Of a stretch of 64,000 nucleotides of DNA, positions 27,151-38,355 are shown piece by piece. A program made the position numbers and the translations under genes. The stretch comes from Macrotrachela quadricornifera (Eukaryota > Rotifera > Eurotatoria > Philodinida > Philodinidae): positions 564,550 to 628,549 of the forward strand of contig JAJEKB010000381.1 in assembly GCA_022393335.1 (NCBI GenBank), written 5' to 3'. Below the pieces are notes generated by a model, which saw only the letters and a list, made by a program, of their open reading frames with translations, did not search any database and was not told the DNA's origin. Numbering within the stretch: position 1 is the stretch's first letter; each line of letters opens with the position of its first letter.

Positions 27151-27843
27151 TATTGTATGCTCTAACAAGTCTAAAACAAATCAATATGAAGTAATCCTAT
27201 AATCTTCTCGAAAGAATATGTCGGTGTGTCATTTGGGAAAATGTCATTGGCTCTAAAGATCATATAGTACTAAATTTTTTATTAATATAAATTTCTCGTA
27301 CTATTATTGATACATAAATTGAAACAGATCAATATCGAGAAAATTTGTTCCGCTCTATCAATAATGTGCATATATACAAACGAAACAGAAATAGAGAGCG
27401 ATGCACATCTTTAATGAGTGTCGAATGTATATGATTCATATCTCAGCGATAAATACTATTTAACAATATCCTCCTCATTTAAATATGAGACTGTTCTATT
27501 AAGATAAATGAACAAAAAATACAATTATTCATTTTTAAGTGTTGATTTCTATTAAAATAATCACGCTAACTTGTAAAATATGTTCAAAAGAATAGATGGC
27601 ACTCTGTAGTTTTTTTGACATTTATTGAGAGGAAGAGATATAGAACCTAGTACGATAAAGAATTGAACCAATCGATATTCATAATTTATTTTTTATCACT
27701 ATTTTGTGATATATTAATATCTCAATTACAAAAATGAAGTTTTTTTTTTGCGCATAATTTAGTTTTTTTGCTTAAAACAACGTATCATTTTTTTTCTAAT
27801 CAATTTCTACTATATAATTTCGATACAAATATAAGGAAAGAAG
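27151..27843. other. Intergenic region upstream of Hip/ST13
   Basis: AT-rich stretch between the divergent Hip/ST13 start and an unrecognised ORF. Presumed promoter sequence for both; I see no defined element or repeat. Confidence 0.4.
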
Positions 27844-28431
27844 ATGAATAATACACATGCAAAATTCTTCGCCAATAGAATAGATGAAACAACACCATCA
27901 ATCAATCAGATCTCCAGGCTAAATCTTGATTTGCCTCTTAGACAACAATCAATTCAATCATTGCATAAAAGAAATAAACATTATAAAGAATTTCAGCATG
28001 CATTATATATGCTTAAAATATCTGTTGAAGAATTATGGCGTTTAGAACTTGAACGATTACATAATCATAAACCAATATCATCCAATTTACTAAATAATAA
28101 ATTTGATTTAAAAGTTCCATCGATATATAGCTGTCGAGCAGTCTTACCAGTATCTAGTGAAACAATATATTTAAAAAATAAAGTATCTTCTAGTATTAAT
28201 TCACCAATTATTCTTCAAGCTAGTCCAACAACGAATATTCATAAAACTATATCGAATAAAATATCTCAATCAAATATTCAATCTATACAACGTAAGCAGA
28301 ATTCTACAGGATCACTTCTTTCGATAAATAAAAAACAAAAACAATATGGATTTGGTGATAATTTTACTAAATATTGGACAAAAACAGCATTATTACATCT
28401 AAAATTTCAATGTTCAAAACATATGCATTGA
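27844..28431 (+). CDS. Hypothetical basic protein, intronless
   Basis: A 195-residue open frame starts at ATG 27844 and is uninterrupted. I do not recognise the family. The protein is basic and rich in asparagine, serine, isoleucine and lysine, with one predicted amphipathic segment (FQHALYMLKISVEELWRLELERL, shown here only as residues about 50-73). There is no signal peptide or membrane helix. The second half looks disordered. Its stop lies 62 bp from the stop of the convergent SLC17 gene. The length of the frame in 70% AT DNA and its codon use, similar to neighbouring exons, support a real gene, but transcript evidence is needed to be sure. Confidence 0.5.
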   Translation: MNNTHAKFFANRIDETTPSINQISRLNLDLPLRQQSIQSLHKRNKHYKEFQHALYMLKISVEELWRLELERLHNHKPISSNLLNNKFDLKVPSIYSCRAVLPVSSETIYLKNKVSSSINSPIILQASPTTNIHKTISNKISQSNIQSIQRKQNSTGSLLSINKKQKQYGFGDNFTKYWTKTALLHLKFQCSKHMH

Positions 28432-28493
28432 TACAGAATGATATTAGTTGAACTAGCTAAGTAATATACTAAAATGAATTATGATGTATTGGG

Positions 28494-30388
28494 CTATTTT
28501 GTTGATGGATTACCACTAGTTTCTAAAATAAAAAGATATTTGTTAGGTACGAATATCTTAGAAGAACAAGTAATACCTGTTCGAACTGATAGAGGTACTT
28601 GTTCTGGTGAAGTTGGATCTATAGCAGGACGTTTTATTGCCCATGTTTGTGTTTCACCTGAACCGATGAAAAGAAATGCAATCATACCGATAATATAGAT
28701 AGTTGCACAAATAAAAAAGACGTAACTCCAATTACTTGAATCCTATTTAGATATCGGTAGATTAGTTCCATATAATTAATATATATTAAAAACTAACTTT
28801 TTCTGTAAGAGCACCGACAATATATGGACTTATAATACCCGGTAATGTAGCGAATGTATTCGAGATACCAAAAATAATTCCTGCATAAGCTGGTGCAATA
28901 TCATTTGCTGTGAGCATAAAACCTCCACCATAACAACATCCACTATATTTATCAGAAAATAAATCAAAATATAGATGAATGTAAAATTCTTACGTAAATG
29001 TCACACCAATTGTTAATAAAGCTACAGCAATATACTTAATTTTACATGTCATAAATGCTAAACCAATAACAAATATTGCTGGAAGTAAATTTCCTAATAC
29101 ATTAAATACTTTTCTTGTTTGTGTTATTGTTAAAATTTTTCTTTGAATAATCATATCAGCTACTGCACCAGATATATTTATATTAAGCCAAAACATAAGA
29201 TAAGGTAATGATGAAAGTAATCCATTCTATATTGAAAATAAAAATTATTTTTTTATTTCAATTATATTATTATTTACTTACTGATTTAATATCAAATCTT
29301 AATACTTCAGCCATATATTTAGGAATAGATGTAAGAAATGTATATGTACCCCAATTATTACATGTATGAACAATAAAGAGTGCCCAACAAGCAGGAGATG
29401 TTAAAATAGCTTTCCATGGAGCTTCAAATTCATTTTTACTATGTTTTGATAATTGTTCTTGTGTAGCATCGAGAATATATTCTTTTTCTTGATTACTAAT
29501 ACAACGTTGATCATTAGGTGAATCAGTATAGAAGAATATCCAAAATATACCCCAAATAAGACCAATAATACCTGTAGAATAAAAAATTAATGGCCAACCA
29601 CCAAGAAAACTCCATGAACACATTAAACCACCAAGAGACAATGTTAAAACATTACCAATTTGAGCACCTAAATAAATCATAAATAATTATTCTATAATTA
29701 TAAATAAAATTTAATCTACCAGCATTCATAAATCCAACAAGTTTTCCTCGTTCACTAGGTGGTGCCCAATGTGACATAATTACAGTCATACTAGGCCATA
29801 TAACACCATGTGCAAGTCCAACAACTGATCGTAAGAACCATAGTACACCCCAATGTAAACTTGCACCCCATGGTATAGCTATTGAAAATGCACCAGCAAT
29901 AATCATAGCAACACCAAATACAAATCGAGCACCATATCGACCAGCCAAATATCCACCAGGTACTTCAGTAATTAAATATCCCCAAAAATAACCTCCTAAG
30001 ACAATACCTTGAATATTCTTTGTCCAAGGATATGGTCCTTCCTACAAATATATCAGAAAAATACAAATAAACAATTATTTTGTTTTCTATTTACAATTTT
30101 AACACTATTATGGAGACGTGGACAATCAATATCAGCCTGTGTTAAAGGCATATCTACGGAAGCTTTAGAATGATCAATCGCTGAATGATTAACCATACAA
30201 ACAAGAGCAATACCAACACTAATCTTTTGTGAATAATGTGCAACCATACCAAGAAAACCAACAAAAGCAACTGCAACACGAATCGAACACCAAAAAGAAG
30301 CTAAGACAAGGAACTATCATTCAAAGTGCAAGATTATTCAAAAGTATAACCTACCCGGTTTCGACCGTTCAATATTCATCGGTCTCAT
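28494..30388 (-). CDS. SLC17-family (sialin / vesicular anion) MFS transporter
   Basis: This is a twelve-helix major facilitator of the animal SLC17 group, which moves organic anions (sialic acid, glutamate, phosphate) with Na+ or H+. Start is ATG 30388 ([11 protein letters not shown], in frame with a second Met at 30379). Early blocks are [26 protein letters not shown] and then [19 protein letters not shown], named here by position (exons 29,950-30,320). The signature region reads [20 protein letters not shown], then a second-half helix [19 protein letters not shown] and [20 protein letters not shown]. The tail is hydrophilic. About seven exons have short introns. Sialin/VGLUT-like families are the best match; the substrate cannot be fixed from sequence. 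Confidence 0.88.
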
Positions 30389-31014
30389 TGTCTTTTGCTT
30401 GATTAAAATTAAAAATTAACGATAAATCGATTTAGTTTTTTTTTTTTGTCTCAAAAACAAATATTTATTTTGCGCTCTTATATTAATATGATTTTTAGTG
30501 AAATAAATGTCATTGAAATAATAATCGCTCAAGATACCGTAAACACGTTTTTTTTAGTGACTCTAAATTCATTTATTTCACGTTCTTATCAATGCCATTT
30601 TTTTTCTTTTCTTTAGAATGTCAAGAAAAAAAATTCTGTGTACACAACATGTTAGAGATATTACTCACTGTATTATTTTAAGACCAAAAAGAACAGAATA
30701 AAAAAAAAGCAAATGTTATTACGCAGAACACAAAAATAAACAAAAAATGTCCATGAAGATAAAGTCTTGATTACATTATACATACACACGAACAATAGTG
30801 ATACATCCATACTGTGACTATCTGATACTGGAGAGAGAAAAGTGGAGGATCAGACAAAGTTATTATTTTTTTTTTTGTTAATTAGAATTCATTTTGTCAG
30901 ATGTGCAAGCATACAATTAGAAAGGAAAAAAAAAGAACAAGAACATCACCGGAATACATTGAAAAACAAAGAAATTGTCAGAAGGAATACATTATTTTGA
31001 TTTTTTTTTGAAAT
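30389..31014. other. Intergenic region between SLC17 and DGKE
   Basis: Promoter side of the SLC17 gene and 3' side of DGKE. AT-rich with several poly-A/poly-T tracts; no gene, tRNA or repeat recognised. Confidence 0.4.
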
Positions 31015-33165
31015 TTAGTTGCTGATAACATTCATTAACATTTTAGCCTGAGAAAAATGTTCAATGTCTACAACACATGGACCTTCTTCAAATGGTTCAC
31101 CATCACATTGACAAGGAAAAGAACGTTTCAATGTTAACTAAAATCAATCATATGATTTAATAAATATTATAGAAAAATAATTAAAAAAAAAAAGATTTAC
31201 TTTAACTCGACGAGCTTGTCCTATACGAAATGGATCAGCAAGACCAACTTGCATTTGAGCTATATGAAATGAACTATAAATTCCAAAAACTTCAACAAAA
31301 CCATCATCAATTCTAAATAAATACAAAAAAATTAAATGATAACAGAAAAAAAAAGTCTATTTCTAATTTATTCACTTTTGAACTGGAATATCTTCTCCTG
31401 TACCCCAAACACGAACACCTGCACCCCATGATGAAATATTCAGTATACAAATACCTTCTAATGCTGGAAGATTTTCAATAATTCGTCCATCCATTTCAAG
31501 CTAAAATATTTTATATAATTATAGATTAAATTTTCACTAAAATGTACAACTACATACTATAACATTATTTTGCAGATCTTTGCATTCCTCTATACAAAAA
31601 AAAAACACCACAAATGTATTCGTTATTCCGTTTGTAAATTTCGTATATAAGAACAAAAAAAAATTACGTACTCAAAAATGTATCGACTGTTCCATAATGA
31701 AAATAATGCAATTTATTAACAAAACGACTCGCAAAAAATGCTGGTATTTTATCTCGACGACGATGAAAATTAAGTGTAACTAAAGCATCACAACCAACTG
31801 AAAAATAGTTCGACATACGCATATTCTATAAAAAAAAAATAAAAAATAAATCTAGAATAAAAATAATTTTCAAAATAAGAATAAAATACATACACGTGTA
31901 CTTCCTTTTGCTACACCAAAATGTCGAGCAGTAGCACTAATATCAATTGACCATCTTATTAAAAAAAAAAATTATATTGATTAAATTATATTTAAAAAAA
32001 ATCTTACCGATCAAGAGCAACAACTTTAGCTGCTAATAATTTTTTTAAATAAGTACGAACATCAACAGTAGAATCTTCTCCATCACCCCATTCTAAAATA
32101 CGAGCTAGATCATTGCCTGTACCCATTGGAAGAATACCAACAGCAGGTTTTATCTAATAGAAAGAAAATCAAAAATCCTAAACTTTCGTATTTAATTAGA
32201 ATGTAAATATTTACTCCTGATGTAGTATTTTCAATACTCTCTAAAATCCAATTAACTGTTCCATCACCACCACATACAAGAATATAAAATCCAATATCAG
32301 GAAGAGAATTACACCATTCAAGAATTGATGCAGGTGCAATAGTTGAAATATCAATTACCTTAAATATATTACAAAAATAATTAAAAGATTAATTAATAAT
32401 TCTAGAATATTTTACTTGTACAGAATTTAAATAAGTTCGAAATGAATTTAAAACAAGATCAGTATTAGATCCACCTGATTTTCGATTACCAATAACAAGT
32501 AATGGACACCAAGCATCAATACCACATGGTAAAATACGTTCGACTACTGAATGAGCATATCCAACAATTTTTTTATTTCCAATACGTGAAACAACAGCAT
32601 TAGGCTATTCAGAAAACAAAATAATAAAAATTAAATATATTCATAATATACTAACTGGTATAATTAATCGTTGAAATTCTCCTAAATCACATTCTATAGG
32701 TAATACTCTCATACATGAATCATGTACAATTTTTTGACACCATATACATCGATAATCACATAATCTTGGTTCAGCTCCACATGGTCGTTTACAAATAACA
32801 CATTCAGATTCTAATGGTAAATTTCCTTGAGTCCATTGATGTTGAAGTATTTTTTGTTCACTTGTCATATGTTTACAATGATAAAGACGTCGAGCAGGAC
32901 GTACACAACGTTCATGTAAATATATTCCACATGATGAACAATGAAAACCAGCTAATAATGTTGATGAACAAACATTACATAAAGTTGGTTGAACTATATA
33001 ATCATCAAATGGCCATAAATGATGAATATCATCTACAAGACGATGTTCACTAAAATATCGACGACGACGTTTTGTCAAACAAGTAACAATAGCAATAAAA
33101 CCAGTTACAATTGAACAAAATAATGTTATAGACCAAAAATTATCTGTTAATACTTGAATACGCAT
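31015..33165 (-). CDS. DGKE: Diacylglycerol kinase epsilon
   Basis: DGK-epsilon phosphorylates diacylglycerol to phosphatidic acid at membranes and prefers arachidonoyl species. From ATG 33165 there is an N-terminal hydrophobic helix ([20 protein letters not shown]), then two C1 domains. The first includes [18 protein letters not shown]; the second includes CVICKRPCG and the block [18 protein letters not shown], which is almost identical to human DGKE. The catalytic domain has [14 protein letters not shown] and [18 protein letters not shown]. The accessory domain has [18 protein letters not shown] and [20 protein letters not shown]. It ends MLMNVISN. The start is 94 bp after the TAB1 stop, and a TTTTAG acceptor-like site lies about 33 nt upstream, so the pair may be co-transcribed and trans-spliced. 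Confidence 0.95.
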
Positions 33166-33259
33166 TGTTGTTTATGAGATGTTAAATACATCTAAAATAA
33201 AATAAAACATTAATATATATTCAAATATATTTAAAAAAAAAAATAAAAAAAAAATATAT

Positions 33260-35312
33260 TCAATCGCATTTTAAAGATGGATGTTCTTTAAGATATTCAG
33301 TTAATTTTTCATCTATAACTGATGTTGGTTGAGTATAAAGAAGTTCTGTAATAATATTATTTGCTAAACGTAATTCTTCATTATCATTTAATAATTTTTC
33401 ATAAACATCAAATGGAACAAATGGTTCAATTGTAGTCGTATGTAATTGAGTTTCACGTTGATGTTCATAATTAATTGATGAATTACGACTTTTTTCTCGT
33501 TTTTGTTGCATTTCTCTATTTTTTTGAATAGATTTTTTTACTTCATCAACAGTAACTTCACCATCAACAGTTCGTCGTATTTGACTTAATTTAATTGGTA
33601 ATGGTGGAGTTTGATTAATATTTTTTGGATGATGAAAAAAATGAATAAGTAAACCCATATCTTGAAAATCTGTTTGTTCATTAGAAGAAATATTTATATT
33701 CTGAAAACGATCATCAATTGCATCGAGAATAGATTGAGCTGGATTTATTGAACCACTAGATTCACGAAGAAGATTAATAAAATCAGATGGAATTTCATGT
33801 TCCGGAATACCTTTAGAAAAAATAAAATAAAAATTTAAAGATAAATTATATTGACATAAAATAATTTAAATAAAGTTTGTTTGCCTAGAAATTTGTATTA
33901 CAGTAAGGATTTGGTTAGTATTGATTGTAGATAAAAGCTTGAGTCCTATTTTCTTGCTAAGAGTTAGATATCAGGTCAATATCAAGGATTTTTTCTTATT
34001 GTATTATCTCGGACTAGATAAGAGATGCTACTCTCTTCAATAAAACTTTTGTTATAAAACGATGTACCTTCGTTTAGTTATGGCTTATATACCACTTGTC
34101 CACAAAATTGATATATTAAAATTCTACTAGTATTTAATTCAAACTTTTATTGTAGACTACTTAAATATAGACTAATCTACGGAATTATTATAGCACTTAT
34201 GAAAATCAAAATTCATATTATTTTTTGGATAACTTTTACGGAAGTCCGAGACCTTATGTCCAGTACTGTGTATAGATACCTGTTCTTAAATACATTTGAT
34301 AGACTTTATCAGTCATCATAACAAGTGCATAATCATGTGGAAAAATTTTAAATCTATCAACAGTTGGTTCACATATAAGTGGATTACATCGTGCTTCATT
34401 AACATCATTAGCTGATGCTGCTGATGAAAGTAATTTTTCAGATAATTTTCTATAAAATAATAAATTTAAATATAATTCTTAGATAAAAATAAAATTCTTA
34501 CCCAATACATCGAGTAAATTTTGAATTTTTTTTATCTAAACCTTCACTTCTTATCTGATCAATATCAACATCAAGACTTCTTAATCGACGACTTTCATCA
34601 TCATTATCAATTATATGTAATGAACCTGTATGATAATATTGTGGTCGATTATCAGCTACTACTAATTCACCATTATTAATTGATATTAGAAAAGTTCGAA
34701 TATTTCCTATTGAAAATCAAATATAAATTATACAAAAAAAAAACATAATTTCTTTAAATCATACTAACCAACATAAGCAATAAAAACATTGGATTGTGTA
34801 ACAGTTGCAGCAAATAAAAAAGCACCAGATTCAGCTTCATCTAATGAAGGTAAAAGTTTTTCAGCAGCACTAACACTTGATGGTGCTAATGTTATTTTTT
34901 CTTGTGCATGATCAAATGTCATTTGTAATAAACGATTTTCAATTTCATAAAAAATTTTTTGCATACTATTAGGAATTTTTTCTTTATAAGAATCATCATC
35001 AAATGATATTTCACTTAATTGTTCTACAAGTAGATTAACACAAACATCTGATGCAAGCATATTTGTATCAATGGGATCAACAAGTGCATAAATCGCCATT
35101 GTATTATCACGTGTTCGAAGACGACATACACGTGGAACAGTTGCTCGTTGATGTTCATCCGAATCATTACTATTATGAGTTCGATCTTGTTTAGCTCTTG
35201 TAGCAACAAATGTATGTTGACATGGAATAAAATTCGAAAGATTCCCTGGAGTTGTATGAACGTTTGAAGATGATGATGATGATGATGCGGCAGCAGCAAC
35301 ACTAGTAGCCAT
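33260..35312 (-). CDS. TAB1: TAB1-like pseudophosphatase (TAK1-binding protein 1)
   Basis: TAB1 activates the kinase TAK1 (MAP3K7) in TGF-beta, cytokine and innate-immune signalling. The chosen ATG at 35312 follows TTTTCAG directly; an in-frame extension upstream would need a non-ATG start. The PP2C-like fold is visible (residues about 40-330), but the DGHGG metal-binding motif reads IYALVDPIDT, so no phosphatase activity is expected, as in known TAB1. Other family-like blocks are ESGAFLFAATVTQSNVFIAYVG and FPHDYALVMMTDKVYQMY. The C-terminus has a charged linker and a TAK1-binding-type motif, IEPFVPFDVYEKLL, corresponding to the aromatic-rich VEPYVDFAEFYRLW of human TAB1. One intron (about 33,812-34,280) is around 470 bp. 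Confidence 0.82.
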
Positions 35313-35828
35313 CTGAAAATTATAATATAACTTAAGTTTATCATTCTCTTTCAAATCAAAAAAGAATAACAAAAAAGAAGTACATTAGACCTTTATATAG
35401 ATGAGTTTTTTGCGCAACAAGAAGCAACAACAACAATAATAAAACCAAATATAATCAAAACAAGAAAAGTAATGTTGGAATGCTAGTAAAATCTACGAAA
35501 ATAAAACGCGAAAAGAATAAATACGTCAAATACCATTACATATAAAAAAATATACATTTCTCGTTTTTTTTTTAAAAATTTTGATTGCAATCACCATAAT
35601 TTTGACATAAGAACTGACTAGGACAACACAAAGCAAAGAAAATATATCGCCATTCAACGTCTCTAACTATGAAAAATAAATTTCAAAAAAAGAAAAACGT
35701 TAAAAGAACGATTAAATAAATATTTTGATTATTAATACAATGTTTCATTGACATTCTATAAAAGAATGTTTCAAAAACATATTTTCAATCGTTCTTTTGT
35801 ATCTCTTTTTTTTTTTAAATTTTTTTTT
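35313..35828. other. Intergenic region between ERO1 and TAB1
   Basis: Promoter side of TAB1 and 3' flank of ERO1. AT-rich, with an A/T-rich run near 35,806-35,830. A TTTTCAG acceptor-like tract directly precedes the TAB1 ATG. Nothing else recognised. Confidence 0.4.
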
Positions 35829-37239
35829 TCATAGTTCAGTATGCGTTTTAAGACATGTTTTAAATATATGCTCAAGTCTGTAAATGCTTGTTGATAATTG
35901 CGTAAAGCCATTAATAAGTGAAACAATTTCTGAACGTTGTAATTGTATTGGATTTTCTGAAAAAAGAATTTTTAATGATGTACCTAAAAATAAATAAATT
36001 GAAATCTAAAAATATTTCATTTCTTATATTTTTACCTAATGCTTGTACTTGTAATTTTCCCCATAATTTACATTTATCACATCCAACACAATCCATAATT
36101 CGACTTATATTTCGAAAATGTTCTTTAAATTCAATTTTTAATTGTTCATTACCATTTTTAAATAAATCATTCTCATTAAAATGATATGCAAATGGTTCAA
36201 TTTCTTTTAATAAATTATCTGTTAATAATTGTTTTGTATGTAAATCATCTGTTTGATTTCCAGTAAAATATGTTTGACTTTGTAAATATTCTCGTGCTTT
36301 ATATATAGCACGTAATTCAATTAAATAAATAAAATAAAGATTTTTTAACCATGTTGGTCCTTCACCATCTGTTTTTTCAGGATCAAAACGATGTTTAAAT
36401 TCATTAAGATTTGGTCCCCATCGTCCATCTGAACCTGAATAACCTCCACCTAATGTTGGAAAAAAATATTGTGCACATAAATGTATACTAATACTTGAAT
36501 GAAGGCCGGAGATAAGACGATAAAATGTTCGTCCTTCAAGACACATTTTATATGCATTTAAACGTTTTTGTCGTAAATTATAATAAACTTTTGAATCAGG
36601 TAAAAAAAAACAATTTTCATTATAGATTGCTGACCAAATTCTTTGTGTTGATATACCTGAATAACCAGTATAACGTTCAATATTAAGTAATAAATCAATA
36701 TATTCTAAATCAGTTGATGTTTCATCATCAACATCACAAAAATTTTCTGATTGTATATCATCAAATTTTACCCAATTTTCAATTGTTTGTTTATGTTCAT
36801 CACTTAAATTTTTATTAACTAAACCAAGAGTTGAATTTGTATCAATTGATGAACATTGTTCTGTTTGTTTTGTAGTAGTTTCTATACGATTAAGTTTATT
36901 ACTATTAAATGTTTCACGTAATGTTTCAGGTAATTTTTCAAATGCACAAGGTTTTATAGCACATGTTCGAAGTGAACACTGACCCTGATCAAGCCAAAAT
37001 TGACATTTTTTTTTAAGATTAACTGGATAAAATCGAAAATAATTTTTTTGAACTATTTTTTGTAATAATGGATATAAACGTTTATTATTAAGTTGATTTA
37101 AATCAGATATACGACAATTACAATCATCAACCATATCATTCGTACGAGATAATTGACATTCTTCATTTGCTGAAACTATATTTACATAGTTATAAGAAAA
37201 AATTATGATTATAAATAAAAACCAAATTTTTAAAGCCAT
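35829..37239 (-). CDS. ERO1: ERO1 endoplasmic-reticulum oxidoreductin
   Basis: ERO1 reoxidises protein disulfide isomerase in the ER lumen using FAD and oxygen. Two exons (36036-37239 and 35829-35983) with a 52-bp intron give 452 residues. A hydrophobic signal peptide (residues 1-24) is followed by CNCRISDLNQ. The outer shuttle cysteines are in CSLRTCAIKPC (C88 and C93). FAD/core blocks are YIDLLLNIERYTGYSG, FYRLISGLHSSISIHL, EGPTWLKNLYFIYLIELRA and HFRNISRIMDCVGCDKC, with the inner active-site cysteines C384 and C387. The last exon gives SLKILFSENP, then a C-terminal helix. Divergent from cornichon, with a near-ERSE element between them. Confidence 0.96.
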
Positions 37240-37673
37240 TTGTATCTGAAGAAATATGAATGAATAACTAAAATTTTTTTTTTGACTTTTTTGCAATATA
37301 TAAACTGAAAGATGATTGTCTACGTGTCTCTATCAGACTGATTCATTTGTGACAACACAGAGAAAAAAAATGCCATATAGACAAAAAAAGAATCATAAAT
37401 ATCACTATCCAATCATTATCGTTCACGACATGTTAGTTTGTCATTCATAATAACGAATCAAAATATTGAATGACTAACTATTTATTCATAGCGCTTAAAT
37501 TCTATTCGATATATATAGACCAATAAAAACTAAGCTTCATCCTCATCATTTATTTTATTTGTTTATTTAAAATCCAATTTCATTTGTTTTTATATTTTAT
37601 ATATTATCTTTGCAAAAGAAAAACTACTTAGACAAACAAACAAATTTTCAGCAATTTAATATTCAGATTACAT
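37240..37673. promoter_or_regulatory. Divergent promoter region of ERO1 and cornichon
   Basis: Short region separating two outward-facing genes for ER-export and ER-oxidation proteins. ERO1's ATG is preceded (on its strand) by TTCTTCAG-ATACAA, and cornichon's by TTCAG-ATTACAT, both acceptor-like. No exon is seen in between. Confidence 0.5.
37409..37427 (+). promoter_or_regulatory. Near-match to an ER-stress response element in the ERO1-CNIH promoter
   Basis: The stretch is CCAAT, nine bases, then TCACG. The vertebrate ERSE is CCAAT-N9-CCACG (NF-Y plus ATF6), so there is one mismatch. It lies in the 434-bp divergent region between ERO1 and cornichon. A chance match is possible and the motif rule is from vertebrates. 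Confidence 0.35.
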
Positions 37674-38164
37674 ATGGCTTTTACATTCGTTGCTTTAGCA
37701 TATATTATTGCACTTGTTCTTACAGCTTTACTTATCTTTTTTGCTATATGGCATGTAAGTATCATCATAAAAAGATAAATAAAAATTATAATTATTATCT
37801 ATATATATAGATAATTGCATTTGATGAATTAAAAAATGATCATAAAAATCCTATTGAACAATGTAAATCATTAAATCCATTAATTATTCCTGAATATGGA
37901 ACACATATATTTATAAATTTTTTATTTCTTTTGGGTGGTGAATGGTTAACATTATTTCTAAATATGCCATTAATTGCATATCATATAAATAAATTTCGTA
38001 CACGTCCAGTTATGAGTGGATTTGGTGTATATGATCCAACATCAATAATGAATGCTCAAATATTAAGTTTAGCACAACGTGAAGGTTGGATTAAACTTGG
38101 CTTTTATATGATTACATTTTTTTATTATCTTTATTGTATGATTGCTGAACTTATTCGTGATTAA
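37674..38164 (+). CDS. CNIH: Cornichon homolog (CNIH)
   Basis: Cornichon proteins are ER cargo receptors that load membrane proteins into COPII vesicles. Two exons (37674-37754, 37811-38164) give 144 residues, the length of human CNIH1. Visible parts: first membrane helix FVALAYIIALVLTALLIFFAIW, then IIAFDELKNDHKNPIEQC, then ILFLGG-type helix INFLFLLGGEWLTLFLNMPL, the conserved YDPTSIMNAQILS block, and the final helix LGFYMITFFYYLYCMI. Its stop is 191 bp upstream of the RMC1 start on the same strand. Confidence 0.94.
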
Positions 38165-38355
38165 ATCAAAAAACAAAAAAAAAAAGAGATAATTCCATCA
38201 TTAAAATATAACTTCATTTATCGGTTTTTCTTTTCTAGTTTATAATTTGTTTTTGTTAGAAAAATGAACAAAAAAAAATAAAAATAAACAAGCAAAACAA
38301 ACTATATATACATATATATGTTGTAGATTTTTGTTTGTCTATTTGATTATTTTAG

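Noticed and set aside
35829..35990. Read-through reading of the ERO1 C-terminus (ending about 35911) without the intron
   Set aside because: Splicing 35984-36035 restores SLKILFSENP, which aligns with ERO1; the read-through version gives unrelated residues.
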